Of a DNA stretch of 64,000 nt, positions 44,737 to 54,630 are shown in pieces. The stretch spans positions 62,001-126,000 of the forward strand of contig NZ_CM001023.1 of assembly GCF_000166275.1 (NCBI RefSeq), in the 5' to 3' direction. Made by a program: the position numbers and the translations under genes. Numbering within the stretch: position 1 is the stretch's first letter; every line of letters starts with the position of its first letter. Under the pieces are notes generated by a model, which was not told the origin of the DNA, did not search any database, and saw only the letters and a program-made list of their open reading frames with translations. This stretch comes from Algoriphagus machipongonensis (GTDB taxonomy: Bacteria; Bacteroidota; Bacteroidia; Cytophagales; Cyclobacteriaceae).

Positions 44737-45891
44737 ATGATCGCTACCTCCTACCTGGAAATTAGCGCGAAAGCTTACCGTCAAAACATCCGATATATAC
44801 GCTCTGAAATTGGGCCTTCCACCGTCATTTCGGCAGTAGTCAAAGGAAATGCCTATGGGCATGGGATCCAACAAATGGTAGAGATCGCCGAGAAAGCCGG
44901 TATACGGCATTTTAGTACTTTTAGCTCCGATGAGGCTTGGGAGGTTTTTAGATGCTCTAAAAAGAAATCTGAAATCATGATTTTGGGTATGCTTTACCCT
45001 GAGGAAATGTCGGATATTATTAAAGCCGGTATCAATTTCTATGTGTATGATTTTCGCCGATTAGAATTAGCTGTTACCATTTCCAAAAGCCTGGGAATTC
45101 AAGCCAAAATCCATATTGAGCTGGAAACTGGTTTTCACCGAACTGGATTTGAATGGAGCTCCAGAGAAAAACTGGCCACCTATCTAAAAGAGCAAATGGA
45201 TCATATCCAGCTCAAAGGCCTTTGTAGCCATTATGCAGGAGCCGAAAGCGTTAGCAACTTCGTAAGGGTCAAGAACCAAATAGAGGTTTATAATAACTTC
45301 AAGACGTATTTTAATCAAAAAGGAATTCATTTTGAGAAATACCATACTGCTTGCTCTGCTGCTACCTTGATTTTTCCGGAAACCATTATGGATATGGTCA
45401 GAATTGGCATTGCTGGCTATGGTTTTTGGCCTACTAAGGAAACCTTCTTTGCTAAGCTTAACTCCCTTCCAAAAGCTAATAAAAACCCTTTAAAAAGGCT
45501 TGTTTCCTGGAAGAGCACTGTGATGAGCATCAAACCTGTGAAAATGGGTGAGTTTGTAGGGTATGGCAATAGCTTTATGGCCTTACAGAATATGAGACTC
45601 GCGATTGTTCCTGTAGGTTATGCGCATGGATACAGCCGTTTATTGAGCAATCAAGGGCAGGTACTGATCCGAGGCAAATTTTGTAATGTCGTAGGTACTG
45701 TCACCATGAATACCATTGCCTTGAATATTACGAATTTGAAAAATATTGAAGTAGGTGACGAAGTCGTGTTAATCGGAAAGCAAGGAAATAAAGAAATCAC
45801 GGTAGCTTCCTTTTCTGAGTCTACCCAACAAGTTAATTATGAGCTATTGACCCGATTACCCAAGGATATTCCCAGAAGGATTATTCCTTAG
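44737..45891 (+). CDS. alr: Alanine racemase
   Basis: 384 residues. Alr is a PLP enzyme that makes D-alanine for the cell wall. The PLP lysine is Lys36 in AVVKGNAYGHG. The C-terminal domain has the VGYGNSFMALQNMRLAIVPVGYAHGYSR stretch, with the conserved Tyr near residue 270. Overlaps the end of purU by 4 bases in convergent orientation. It may stand alone as a single-gene unit. Confidence 0.94.
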   Translation: MIATSYLEISAKAYRQNIRYIRSEIGPSTVISAVVKGNAYGHGIQQMVEIAEKAGIRHFSTFSSDEAWEVFRCSKKKSEIMILGMLYPEEMSDIIKAGINFYVYDFRRLELAVTISKSLGIQAKIHIELETGFHRTGFEWSSREKLATYLKEQMDHIQLKGLCSHYAGAESVSNFVRVKNQIEVYNNFKTYFNQKGIHFEKYHTACSAATLIFPETIMDMVRIGIAGYGFWPTKETFFAKLNSLPKANKNPLKRLVSWKSTVMSIKPVKMGEFVGYGNSFMALQNMRLAIVPVGYAHGYSRLLSNQGQVLIRGKFCNVVGTVTMNTIALNITNLKNIEVGDEVVLIGKQGNKEITVASFSESTQQVNYELLTRLPKDIPRRIIP

Positions 45892-46742
45892 TAAAAAATC
45901 ACCGTCTTATTCCTAAAGGCCAAAACTTTTCTGTCCAGGTGATATTGGATTGCCTTGGACAGAACTACTTTCTCCACGTCTTGCCCAATTTGAACCAGGT
46001 CCGGAATGGTGTTGTGATGCCTCACCCTTGCCACTTCCTGCTCGATAATCGGACCAGCATCCAATTCTTCCGTCACATAATGTGCCGTGGCTCCGATAAT
46101 TTTCACCCCTCTTTCATAGGCCGCATGGTAGGGCTTTGCACCCACAAAAGCAGGTAAAAAGGAATGGTGAATATTGATGATTCGATTCGGAAAATGGTTG
46201 ATAAAATCACCCGATAAAATCTGCATATACCTCGCTAAAACCACGAAATCAACCTGATGCTCCTGCATCAATTCAAGCTGTTTGGCTTCGGAAGCTGATT
46301 TATTTTCTTTTGTAACTGGAATGTGATGAAAGGGGATGTTAAATGCCTCCACCACAGATTGTAGGTCTTTATGATTGGAAATCACCAAAGGGATATCTAC
46401 TTCTAATTGCCCCGAGTGATGTCTAGCCAAAATATCGAATAGACAGTGGGATAACTTGCTGACAAAAATGGCCATTTTAGGCTTAGGGAAATTGAAATGA
46501 AGCTTAAAGTCCATCTTGAATTTAGCTCCTACTTCCTTTTCAAATTGTTGCGCTATTTTTTCTTTCTCCAAAGAAAAAGAATCCAGCTCCCAAGCTGCTC
46601 GCATAAAGAATAAGCTCAATCCTTTATCTACATGCTGATCAATTTCTAAAATATTCCCCTGATAAGAATACAAAAATCGGGATACCTCAGCTACAATTCC
46701 TTTTTGGTCTGGGCATTGAATAAGTAAAATGGCTTTGTTCAT
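45888..46742 (-). CDS. purU: Formyltetrahydrofolate deformylase
   Basis: 284 residues. PurU splits 10-formyl-THF to formate and THF, balancing one-carbon pools. An ACT domain covers 1-85 (AILLIQCPDQKGIVAEVSRFL), followed by the formyltransferase fold with HHSFLPAFVGAKPYHAAYERGV near 205 and GATAHYVTEELDAGPI near 225. The gene follows aroE by 11 bases, as in many Bacteroidota, so it probably belongs to that operon. Confidence 0.94.
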   Translation of the reverse strand: MNKAILLIQCPDQKGIVAEVSRFLYSYQGNILEIDQHVDKGLSLFFMRAAWELDSFSLEKEKIAQQFEKEVGAKFKMDFKLHFNFPKPKMAIFVSKLSHCLFDILARHHSGQLEVDIPLVISNHKDLQSVVEAFNIPFHHIPVTKENKSASEAKQLELMQEHQVDFVVLARYMQILSGDFINHFPNRIINIHHSFLPAFVGAKPYHAAYERGVKIIGATAHYVTEELDAGPIIEQEVARVRHHNTIPDLVQIGQDVEKVVLSKAIQYHLDRKVLAFRNKTVIFY

Positions 46743-46753
46743 AGGCTTTGAAT

Positions 46754-47491
46754 TTACTCATTCCAGATTTTCCATGCTGCTTCTGCCTGAAGTTCCAGCA
46801 TATCCTGTCCATTTTTTGACTTTCCACCCGCCTGAATGCAAGCTCTCATCAAAGCGGTTTCTGCTGGATTATAAACCAAATCATACACACGGTGCGCTTC
46901 ATTCAATTGGTTTAATGGAATCGCTGGCATTCCTTCTACTTTTGGGTAAGTTCCTAATGGAGTACAATTAATTATTAGGGGGTTATTTTTTAAAAACTCA
47001 GGATTACTTGCCAAATCATCATAGGTAATCTGATTTGTAGCGGCCTTTCGGGAAACAGAAATAAAGTCAATCCCCAAATCTTTTAGGGCTTGTTTTACAG
47101 CTTTGGAAGCTCCACCTGTGCCAAGAACCAAAGCATTTGGTCTTTCTTCACCAATCCAACTTTGCAAGGAATGCTTAAAGCCTATGTAATCTGTATTGTA
47201 TCCAGTTAACTTATTATCCTTGATTTTGATGCAATTCACTGCCCCAATCACCTCACAAGCAGGATCCAGGTCATCCAAATATGGCATTACCTCCTGCTTA
47301 TATGGAATAGTGACGGCCATTCCTTCCAGTTCGGAATTCTCTTGGACAATTTTTTCAAAAAGTTCGATTTTCGGAATTTCGTACAGATCAAATTGGCAGC
47401 CTACAATCTTTTCTTTTTCAAATTTCTGTGAAAAATATTTCTTCGAAAATGAATGCCCCAAAGGGAAACCGATCAGTCCAAATTTTCTCAT
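46754..47491 (-). CDS. aroE: Shikimate dehydrogenase
   Basis: 245 residues. AroE reduces 3-dehydroshikimate with NADPH in the aromatic pathway. Shikimate-binding GHSFSKKYF is near 12, the catalytic Lys is in TIPYKQEVMP near 63, and NTDYIGF is near 98; the NADP Rossmann motif is VLGTGGASKAVKQAL near 120. Slightly shorter than the E. coli enzyme, a known Bacteroidota form. Its start overlaps the end of the DUF368 gene by 4 bases. Confidence 0.94.
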   Translation of the reverse strand: MRKFGLIGFPLGHSFSKKYFSQKFEKEKIVGCQFDLYEIPKIELFEKIVQENSELEGMAVTIPYKQEVMPYLDDLDPACEVIGAVNCIKIKDNKLTGYNTDYIGFKHSLQSWIGEERPNALVLGTGGASKAVKQALKDLGIDFISVSRKAATNQITYDDLASNPEFLKNNPLIINCTPLGTYPKVEGMPAIPLNQLNEAHRVYDLVYNPAETALMRACIQAGGKSKNGQDMLELQAEAAWKIWNE

Positions 47492-48423
47492 GATTTATTG
47501 AAATGTGCTGCTAAACGATCTATTCCTACCACTAGAAAAATTCCTACTAGCAAAGCAATGATTGCTGAGGTAAGTTGCGGGTCTTTACCAACCTGTTCCA
47601 AATATTCGGCTGGCCATAAATTCTCTGTCAAGAATGGTTTTTCTTCTCCGCTAGAAGAAGTTCTATATGCTGTCACCAACTTCCAAGGCCAGAGTTTATT
47701 AATAGAGCCTAGCATAAAGCCAGCTAGTAAACCAATGGTGGTCGCGTAATATTTTTTCAAAAGCCAGGAAATCACCCGGCTAAAGGATAATATCCCAACC
47801 ATACATCCCAAAGCAAAAACAGCTAATGTGACAATATCTCTTTCTGAAACTGCAGTAAGTATGGTTTCATATTTACCTAAAATGAGCAAAATAAAGCTCC
47901 CGCTAATCCCCGGTAAAATCATGGCGCAAATAGCAATCGCTCCCGACAAAAAGGTGAACCAAGTAGCCTCTGGTGAAGAGACAGGAGGCAATTCTGTAAT
48001 AAAATAGGCCACAATGATCCCTATGACAATTGCTAAAACTACCCCAAGGTGCCACCTTCTAATATCCTTTAGGATCACAAAAGCACTGATTAAAATCAAT
48101 CCACAGAAAAATGACCATAAGGGTACAGGGTGCTCCTCCATCAAAAAAGTAATCAACTTGGAAAGGGTAAATACAGAGGTCAAAATTCCTGCAAATAAAC
48201 TTAGCAGAAACGTTCCATTGATCGCTTTATAGAACGGTTTAAACTGCAGAGAAAGCAGTAGCTTCAAGTTCTTTCCGTTGATAGAGTTAATACTCTCCAG
48301 CAAGGTGGAATAAATTCCAGTGATCAAAGCGATTGAACCTCCAGAGACTCCAGGGACGATATCTGCACCTCCCATGGCCATTCCTTTAAGGAAGTTCAGA
48401 AAATACTTTTTAATTAGATCCAT
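47488..48423 (-). CDS. DUF368 membrane protein
   Basis: 311 residues with about nine helices. The DUF368 signature MGGADIVPGVSGGSIALITGIY lies at about 16-37 and a second GAIAICAMILPGISGSFILLILGKYE near 162. DUF368 proteins form part of the DedA/VTT-like superfamily proposed to move undecaprenyl phosphate across the inner membrane, which would support cell-wall synthesis. Translationally coupled with aroE (4-base overlap). Confidence 0.88.
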   Translation of the reverse strand: MDLIKKYFLNFLKGMAMGGADIVPGVSGGSIALITGIYSTLLESINSINGKNLKLLLSLQFKPFYKAINGTFLLSLFAGILTSVFTLSKLITFLMEEHPVPLWSFFCGLILISAFVILKDIRRWHLGVVLAIVIGIIVAYFITELPPVSSPEATWFTFLSGAIAICAMILPGISGSFILLILGKYETILTAVSERDIVTLAVFALGCMVGILSFSRVISWLLKKYYATTIGLLAGFMLGSINKLWPWKLVTAYRTSSSGEEKPFLTENLWPAEYLEQVGKDPQLTSAIIALLVGIFLVVGIDRLAAHFNKS

Positions 48424-48436
48424 AGGTAAAAATAAA

Positions 48437-48464
48437 GGCTGATCGGAAACAAAACCGATCAGCC
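48437..48464 (-). terminator. Terminator after the ComA-like gene
   Basis: GGCTGATCGG and CCGATCAGCC form a perfect 10-base stem with an eight-base loop 20 bases after the stop codon. On the minus strand it is followed by TTTATTTTT. It separates the ComA-like gene from DUF368-aroE-purU. Confidence 0.85.
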
Positions 48465-48484
48465 CATAATAATTTGTTGATCTT

Positions 48485-49255
48485 TTATAGTTTAACTTCT
48501 CCCAAGAAATGGTCGAAAGTATCTCCTCTTAATCCCAAACGAATTGTTTCCAAAGGAATTATTTCAGATGGGCTGATATTACCCAAATTCACATTCGCTC
48601 CGAGTAATTTGATAAACCAAACTTGTTGAGCTTTGATAGGAGCTTCCCAAATAATTCTCTCTTCAGGAATCTGAGTTAGAATCTCCTCTACCAGTCCTTG
48701 CCTTACTTCACCGGAGTCTCTAAACAAACCTACATTTCCTCCCTCACGGGCTTCTCCAATAACTTTCCAAGCACCCGCATCCAATTCCGTCTGCATCTGC
48801 TCGATCCACTTATAAGGAGGGATAATTTTTGCGGCATCTTTTGATCCTACTTCAGAAAGTACTGTTACCTGCTGTGCAAGAGTTGAGATGTATTCGCATT
48901 TCCGATCATGATTTAGCGAAATAGAACCATCCGAAACTTCGCAGTATTCCAGTCCATATTTATCCAAAACTTTACGGTAATCTTCAAATTGGTCTCTTAC
49001 GATGAAAGCCTCGAAAAGTGTACCTCCCAAATAAACAGGAATTCCTGCTTCCTTATAAATAGCGATTTTTTCAGTGAGGTTTTTCGTCACATAGGAGGTT
49101 GCCCACCCAAGTTTTACGATATCAACATAATCAGAACAGCTATCGACAAAATCTTCTGTAGCTCTTAGGCTAAGTCCTTTGTCCATGGCCATAGTAAATC
49201 CCGAGGTACGCGGCTTTTCAGTACGTACAGGGATATTCTTCAGCTCATAATTCAT
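48485..49255 (-). CDS. Phosphosulfolactate synthase-like protein (ComA family)
   Basis: 256 residues from the ATG at 49255, with a TTG two codons upstream as the alternative. ComA joins sulfite to phosphoenolpyruvate to make phosphosulfolactate. The TIM-barrel motifs DYVDIVKLGWATSYVT near 44, GIPVYLGGTLFEAF near 70 and the EAREGGNVGLFRDSG stretch near 167 fit. Methanogens use it for coenzyme M. In Bacteroidota it has been linked by inference to sulfonate chemistry such as sulfonolipid precursors. ComB and ComC are not adjacent. It lies 19 bases after the TPR gene. Confidence 0.82.
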   Translation of the reverse strand: MNYELKNIPVRTEKPRTSGFTMAMDKGLSLRATEDFVDSCSDYVDIVKLGWATSYVTKNLTEKIAIYKEAGIPVYLGGTLFEAFIVRDQFEDYRKVLDKYGLEYCEVSDGSISLNHDRKCEYISTLAQQVTVLSEVGSKDAAKIIPPYKWIEQMQTELDAGAWKVIGEAREGGNVGLFRDSGEVRQGLVEEILTQIPEERIIWEAPIKAQQVWFIKLLGANVNLGNISPSEIIPLETIRLGLRGDTFDHFLGEVKL

Positions 49256-49273
49256 TGGCAAGGTATTATAATG

Positions 49274-50689
49274 TTAGGTCTCCGGATTTTCTTCCCGGTA
49301 CTGGGCAATGATTTTGGACATAGCCTTTTGCTTCTCCAACTCGGGCATTAATTCGTACAAAACCACGTGCCTATCAAAGGCCAAAGTTAATGCATTTTCC
49401 AAATATGAAAACGCTTCTTTGTAATTGCCTGTCTTGATTTGAAAAACGACCATTCTATAATACAGCTCCGCCTCTTCCGGAAGTTCCTCGATTCCTTCCG
49501 TGATGACGTCGATGGCTTCCTCAAATCTGTTTTGGTCAAAATAGATTAAAGAAAGGTTGATATAAGTCTCTAAAATGCCGGGTTCCAGGTTGATAGCTTC
49601 TTCATAAGCTTCCGAACTAGCTTGTAAATTCCCTAGATTAAACTCTGCATCAGCCATGCCCACCCAGAAATTGGGGCTTTGTTTATTTAGATTGATGGCC
49701 TTCTTAAAATAGTGAATGGCCTCAAAATATTTTTCTTTTTTTAGCATACACATGCCTAATCCAAACCAGGCATCGTCGTATTCTTCATCTAGTTTTGCCG
49801 ATTTTTTGAAATATTTAAAGGCTTGCTCGATATTTCCCAACTTCTCATAGGCTGCTCCCATGTAGCAGCAGTTCTCAGCATTTGCTCCTTCACAATTGAT
49901 CGTATTTTGATACGCCTCCAAAGCCAATTCATATTGAGAAGTGTTCATCAGAGCATTTCCCAGATTGAAATAAGCAGAAGCAAAAGACTCATCTATAATA
50001 ATCGCATAATCATAAGCTTTGATAGCCTCTTCATACCTTCCCAATCGATTATAGACTACCCCTAGATTATACCACGCTCCAGCACTGTAAGGGTCTTGAT
50101 CTATAAATTCCTGATAGAAATCTAAAATCTCGTCGAAAGACCCATCTTCTTCCGTGATCATAGCCAACTGAAAAAGAGCATCTTCGTGGTTAATTCGATT
50201 CTTCACCGCTTCCTTAAAATAATGAGAAGCTTTCTCTCGATCTCCTTTTGCTCTGTATAGGTTCCCTAAGGAATAATACACCTCGGCTTTATCCTCAGCC
50301 AAGGGAAGAAAATTCTCCAGTAATTCAATCCCGTCTTGTGGGCTACCTGCCAAAATATGTGCATTGGCCAAAGCCAATAAAATCTCCTCATTGTTAGGAG
50401 AAATATTATTGATGTTTTCAAGTATAGACAGTCCCTCTTCCAGCTCATCATTAAAAATGAGGCATTGCGCTTTTAAAAGCTTAATCTCTATAGAATAAGG
50501 GAATTTTTCGAGCGAAAATTCTGATGCCCGAAGAGCTTTCAAGAACTTTTGCTGGTCAAAATAAAACCGGATAATATCCTCAAGTTCCTCCTCTTCGAAA
50601 TACAAATCCAGGTTGGATTTAAGGGAATTTTCAAATCGCTCTACAAGCTTTTTGTCATTTTCCCAATCGTGATCGTGATCTCCAGTCAT
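49274..50689 (-). CDS. Tetratricopeptide-repeat protein
   Basis: 471 residues, no signal peptide, so probably cytoplasmic. The TPR units run the full length, about eleven, with the pattern seen in AEVYYSLGNLYRAKGDREKASHYFKEAV. The N-terminal part is acidic (EKFENSL...YFEEEELEDII). It shows the pattern of a scaffold in the cytoplasm. Gene order TPR-ComA-like-DUF368-AroE-PurU is common in Bacteroidota, but no functional link is known. Confidence 0.85.
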   Translation of the reverse strand: MTGDHDHDWENDKKLVERFENSLKSNLDLYFEEEELEDIIRFYFDQQKFLKALRASEFSLEKFPYSIEIKLLKAQCLIFNDELEEGLSILENINNISPNNEEILLALANAHILAGSPQDGIELLENFLPLAEDKAEVYYSLGNLYRAKGDREKASHYFKEAVKNRINHEDALFQLAMITEEDGSFDEILDFYQEFIDQDPYSAGAWYNLGVVYNRLGRYEEAIKAYDYAIIIDESFASAYFNLGNALMNTSQYELALEAYQNTINCEGANAENCCYMGAAYEKLGNIEQAFKYFKKSAKLDEEYDDAWFGLGMCMLKKEKYFEAIHYFKKAINLNKQSPNFWVGMADAEFNLGNLQASSEAYEEAINLEPGILETYINLSLIYFDQNRFEEAIDVITEGIEELPEEAELYYRMVVFQIKTGNYKEAFSYLENALTLAFDRHVVLYELMPELEKQKAMSKIIAQYREENPET

Positions 50690-50832
50690 TAGGATGTGTT
50701 AAGTTTATTTAAGATACCAAATAATTCGATCTCTCAAAATGCCAAATTGTTAATTTTTACTTCAAATTATTGAAATAATACCTCTCCATTTTAGAAAAGG
50801 TAATTAGCAAACGAATGCTTTTGAAGATAAGT

Positions 50833-51786
50833 TTACTTTGCCCAAATAAAGGTGTCCTCTACAGGGGTATAATCAAAGTCCAACAAGTCTTTTATTTTTT
50901 GATTTTCAAAAAGAATGTCTTGTTGCGAAATCATGGCCGTTTGCTTCGTCAATGGACTTTTGGTCAAGCCTAGTGTTCTTGCTACGCTTAAACTAAAAAG
51001 TAATAATTTCAACATGCCCATGGAAACAGGCTTTTCGGGCACCTTTTTGTCAAATGCCACTGCCATTTTTTTAAAAAATTCTTGGTACTTCATATTTCCC
51101 TGATTCAAAATAAATCGCTCACCCCAGCTATTTTTCTCAAATAAGAGCCTAATTAACTTTGCTGCATCCCGAACGTCAAGGTAATTAATGCTTCCTTTTG
51201 GGAAATAGCTTGAATTATTCAGAACATGGGAATAAATAGAAGTACTGCTTCTATCGTCAGAAATCTTTCCCAGTAGTATAGATGGGTTTACCACAATCAG
51301 ATCTAAACCTTCCTGCTCCGCTCTCCATACCTCAAGTTCTCCCCAATATTTAGACATACCATATTTGGTGTTCCATGGCGAATCCACCCATTTATGATCT
51401 TCATTTACTTCGCTTATTTCAGGAGATCTCCCAAGCGCGGAAACCGAACTGATATGAATTAACTTTTTAACGCCTGAATAGAGCATGGCGTTAACTAAGT
51501 TACGGGTACCTTGTACGTTTACTTTATACAGCTCCTCTTCCTCACTTGGTAAAAAGGAAACTTTTCCAGCGCAATGGATCACTAAATCCATTCCTTCTAA
51601 TGCATGATCGATGGATTCCACGTTACCCAAGGTTCCCTCATGCCATTGAATAGGAAAATCCACATCATCCAACAAACGTGTCGAGGAGTTTGGTCTTTTA
51701 AAGCCATGAATCTCTCCCAAAGAGGAAAATTCTTTGGCCACATAGCTACCTAAAAGTCCGGTTATACCCGTGATGAAAATTTTCAC
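50833..51786 (-). CDS. NAD-dependent epimerase/dehydratase family protein
   Basis: 317 residues from a GTG at 51786. The extended SDR fold has the nucleotide motif TGITGLLGSYVAKEF near 6-20 and the catalytic YGMSKYWGE near 142. Substrate not known: nucleoside-diphosphate sugars or dihydroflavonol-like compounds are both possible. It is first downstream of the CpsB-like phosphatase and RmlC, a trio that points to surface polysaccharide. Confidence 0.82.
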   Translation of the reverse strand: MKIFITGITGLLGSYVAKEFSSLGEIHGFKRPNSSTRLLDDVDFPIQWHEGTLGNVESIDHALEGMDLVIHCAGKVSFLPSEEEELYKVNVQGTRNLVNAMLYSGVKKLIHISSVSALGRSPEISEVNEDHKWVDSPWNTKYGMSKYWGELEVWRAEQEGLDLIVVNPSILLGKISDDRSSTSIYSHVLNNSSYFPKGSINYLDVRDAAKLIRLLFEKNSWGERFILNQGNMKYQEFFKKMAVAFDKKVPEKPVSMGMLKLLLFSLSVARTLGLTKSPLTKQTAMISQQDILFENQKIKDLLDFDYTPVEDTFIWAK

Positions 51787-51795
51787 TTTGCTTTT

Positions 51796-52542
51796 TTAAA
51801 GTTCCGTATTCAGAATTTTTATCTCGCGAATCTTATCATAGCTTTTTGACCTAGGAAGGGTTTCCAGCATGTCCAGATATCTTGGATTGTGGCAATCAGT
51901 ACCAAAAAATTTCACCAAACCTCTTTCCAAAAGCATTTCGGCAAAGTCTTTAACCGGTTTGGAATAAAAACCTGTCAAGGAAAGCAAATTGATCTGAAAA
52001 TAGATTTGTCGATCCACTAAATCTTCCAATAGTTTTTTATCTCCCAAAAGGTATTGGTAACGCTCAGGGTGAGCAAAAATCGGCTTGTACCCTGACATTT
52101 CCATTTGGAAAAAGGTCTCAAGAAGCATTTGAGGTTTGTTGATAAACCCGGTTTCCACCAAGAGATGGTTACCGTTGATCGTCAGCATTTCTTCCCCGTT
52201 TTTGATTTTTTCTAGAAAAATCTCATCCATATAATACTCTGCAGCGGCATCAATTTCTATATCAATTCCTTCCTTTTTAAGGGAATTGCGCAAGTCCTCA
52301 AGTCCCATTCGAATAATCTCGGGAGTATTCCGGTAATATTCAGACATGATATGAGGTGTGGTGATGATTTTCCGTAGACCAAAATCTGAAAGTCGACGAA
52401 TTAAACTCAACGATTCCTCCATAGACTTTGAACCGTCGTCTATCCCTGGAATCAAATGTGAATGCATATCCACCTGCATCCAGCCAAGATCTAAGTCTTC
52501 GTATACAACTTCTTTCTTTTTGAAAATATCAAACAGTCCCAT
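51796..52542 (-). CDS. CpsB/YwqE-type tyrosine-protein phosphatase (PHP fold)
   Basis: 248 residues. The PHP metal centre is visible: DMHSHLIPGIDDGSKSMEES near 26-45 (His-x-His), a later HPERYQYL near 160 and GTDCHNPRY near 220. These manganese enzymes remove phosphate from the capsule-polymerisation kinase (CpsD/Wzc type). The kinase is not in the window. It overlaps the end of rmlC by one base (52542). Confidence 0.87.
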   Translation of the reverse strand: MGLFDIFKKKEVVYEDLDLGWMQVDMHSHLIPGIDDGSKSMEESLSLIRRLSDFGLRKIITTPHIMSEYYRNTPEIIRMGLEDLRNSLKKEGIDIEIDAAAEYYMDEIFLEKIKNGEEMLTINGNHLLVETGFINKPQMLLETFFQMEMSGYKPIFAHPERYQYLLGDKKLLEDLVDRQIYFQINLLSLTGFYSKPVKDFAEMLLERGLVKFFGTDCHNPRYLDMLETLPRSKSYDKIREIKILNTEL

Positions 52543-53096
52543 TATAAACCTCCTTCACTTGTTTCTTTAAATTCTTGTAGTTTTTGCCATTGGGCATCTT
52601 TTTCCGAAATGATCGGATTATCTACCATCCAATCAATTCCTAAGTGAGAATCGTTCCATAAAATTCCTCCTTCACTTTCTTTATGGTAGTAATTAGAACA
52701 TTTATAGACAAAAATGGCATCTTCCAATACAGAAAATCCATGTGCGAATCCAGTGGGTACATATAATAAATTATGCTGCTCGGTGTCCAAAATAGTAGAG
52801 TAGTGGGCACCAAAAGTCTCAGAGCCTTTCCTAAGGTCTACCACCACATCCAACACTTTACCTTGGATTACCCTGACTAATTTGGCCTGAGCATGATCCC
52901 CCCTCTGAAAGTGCAGTCCTCGAACTGTTCCTTTTTGAGAAAATGACTGATTATCCTGAATCCAATTTTCTTTACAACCATGTTGTTCTAACCAGTCCGA
53001 CCTAAAAGATTCAAAAAAGTAACCTCTTTGATCTTCGAAAACTTTTGGAAATATCTCTAAAACTCCGCTGATGGGTGTTTTCCTAATTTCAGCCAT
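52542..53096 (-). CDS. rfbC: dTDP-4-dehydrorhamnose 3,5-epimerase
   Basis: 184 residues from the ATG at 53096; a longer frame from 53189 has no RmlC similarity at its front. It is a cupin enzyme in dTDP-rhamnose synthesis. Motifs: FEDQRGYFFESF near 20, VRGLHFQRGDHAQAKLVRVI near 55 with the active-site His, and YVPTGFAHGFSVLED near 117. The other rml genes (A, B, D) are not in the window. Its position before CpsB and SDR suggests rhamnose-containing surface polysaccharide. Confidence 0.93.
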   Translation of the reverse strand: MAEIRKTPISGVLEIFPKVFEDQRGYFFESFRSDWLEQHGCKENWIQDNQSFSQKGTVRGLHFQRGDHAQAKLVRVIQGKVLDVVVDLRKGSETFGAHYSTILDTEQHNLLYVPTGFAHGFSVLEDAIFVYKCSNYYHKESEGGILWNDSHLGIDWMVDNPIISEKDAQWQKLQEFKETSEGGL

Positions 53097-53293
53097 GGAT
53101 GATAATATTGGGCTTTTGTGAAGTAAAATAACCAAGCCAACATGGAGTATCCTAATCAATTGTAAGGAAATATGTCGAACTTTGGCCAATAAAGTTAAGA
53201 AGCTGCAAAATTATTGATTATCACGGCTATCATTCCATAAAAATGAAACTAAAAGCAGCTTTCTTTCCTTTTATTTATTGAAAAACATCATTT

Positions 53294-54562
53294 ATGGGTA
53301 AATTTTCTAGAAAACTACAAAAACTATACGATACAGCTCCTAAAATTGATACTGCTGTGTTGGTAAGTATTGTCCGCCAAGGACAGACTGAAATGGAGAT
53401 CGACGAGCATTTGGATGAGTTGGCCTTCTTGACAGAAACCCTTGGTGCCAAGACGGTTTATCGATTTACCCAAAAAATGGAGAAACCTGATATCCGTACT
53501 TTCATAGGTTCTGGAAAACTTGATGAAATCAAGGCATATATTGAACACTTTGAAGTAGACATGGTCATATTTGATGATGACCTATCTCCTTCCCAAATGA
53601 GAAATTTGGAAAATGAAATGAAAGTGAAAATCTATGATCGATCCTTGTTGATTTTAGATATCTTCCTAAATAGGGCACAAACGGCTCAGGCCAAAACTCA
53701 GGTAGAACTGGCAAGATTTCAGTATTTACTCCCCAGATTAACAAGAATGTGGACTCACTTGGAGCGTCAAAGAGGTGGAACCAGTACTCGTGGTGGAGCA
53801 GGTGAAAAGGAGATCGAGACTGATAAGCGTGACATCCGAAATAAAATCACTCTTTTGAAGCAAAAGCTTCGTGAAATAGAAAAACAAGGAGTAACCCAGA
53901 GAAAAGGCAGGAAAGGCATCGTGCGTGTAGCGCTGGTAGGATACACCAACGTGGGAAAAAGCACCTTGATGAACTTGGTGACAAAAACCGATATTTTGGC
54001 TGAAAATAAGCTTTTCGCAACTGTGGATTCAACAGTTAGAAAAGTGGTTTTGGAGAGAGTACCTTTCCTATTATCAGATACTGTAGGTTTTATCAGAAAA
54101 CTTCCCACACACTTGATTGAGGCATTTAAATCTACTTTGGATGAGATTCGGGAAGCCGATTTATTAGTGCACGTTGTAGATATTTCTCACCCCAATTTTG
54201 AAGATCACATTTCTGTAGTGAATCAGACCTTAAGAGAGATCAATGCAGGAGACAAGCCTATTTTACTGGTATTCAACAAAATAGATTTAGTAGAACAGAT
54301 GCCAAGTGAGGAGGCTATCATGAACATGACCGAATTGGAGCTGGAAGAATCAAACTACCTGGATTTTGCTTCGCTTTCGGATGCCTATGAAAAGAAAACA
54401 GAGATCAAACCTGTGTTTATGGCTGCCAATTCAGGATTACATGTGGATGAGTTCCGTGAATCCTTAATTACCGAAGTGAAGAAAGCGCATAGAAAGATCT
54501 ATCCACATTATCTTGAAGATGAAACGGTTGATTGGGAGAGCAAGGCCTATGAGGAAGATTAA
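53294..54562 (+). CDS. hflX: GTPase HflX
   Basis: 422 residues. HflX is a ribosome-associated GTPase that rescues stalled or dormant ribosomes. The HflX N-terminal domain is at about 20-190, the G1 loop is GYTNVGKST (216-224), G3 is DTVGFIRKLP near 264, and G4 is NKID near 325. A C-terminal region of 50 residues (HRKIYPHYLEDETVDWESKAYEED) extends beyond the domain. It lies divergent from rfbC with about 200 bases between, so it has its own promoter. Confidence 0.95.
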   Translation: MGKFSRKLQKLYDTAPKIDTAVLVSIVRQGQTEMEIDEHLDELAFLTETLGAKTVYRFTQKMEKPDIRTFIGSGKLDEIKAYIEHFEVDMVIFDDDLSPSQMRNLENEMKVKIYDRSLLILDIFLNRAQTAQAKTQVELARFQYLLPRLTRMWTHLERQRGGTSTRGGAGEKEIETDKRDIRNKITLLKQKLREIEKQGVTQRKGRKGIVRVALVGYTNVGKSTLMNLVTKTDILAENKLFATVDSTVRKVVLERVPFLLSDTVGFIRKLPTHLIEAFKSTLDEIREADLLVHVVDISHPNFEDHISVVNQTLREINAGDKPILLVFNKIDLVEQMPSEEAIMNMTELELEESNYLDFASLSDAYEKKTEIKPVFMAANSGLHVDEFRESLITEVKKAHRKIYPHYLEDETVDWESKAYEED

Positions 54563-54630
54563 AATTTATTTTTAAAGGAAGTGATTGATCTATTTTTTTC
54601 CAATACCTTGATAGTCCTAAAATTTTAATA

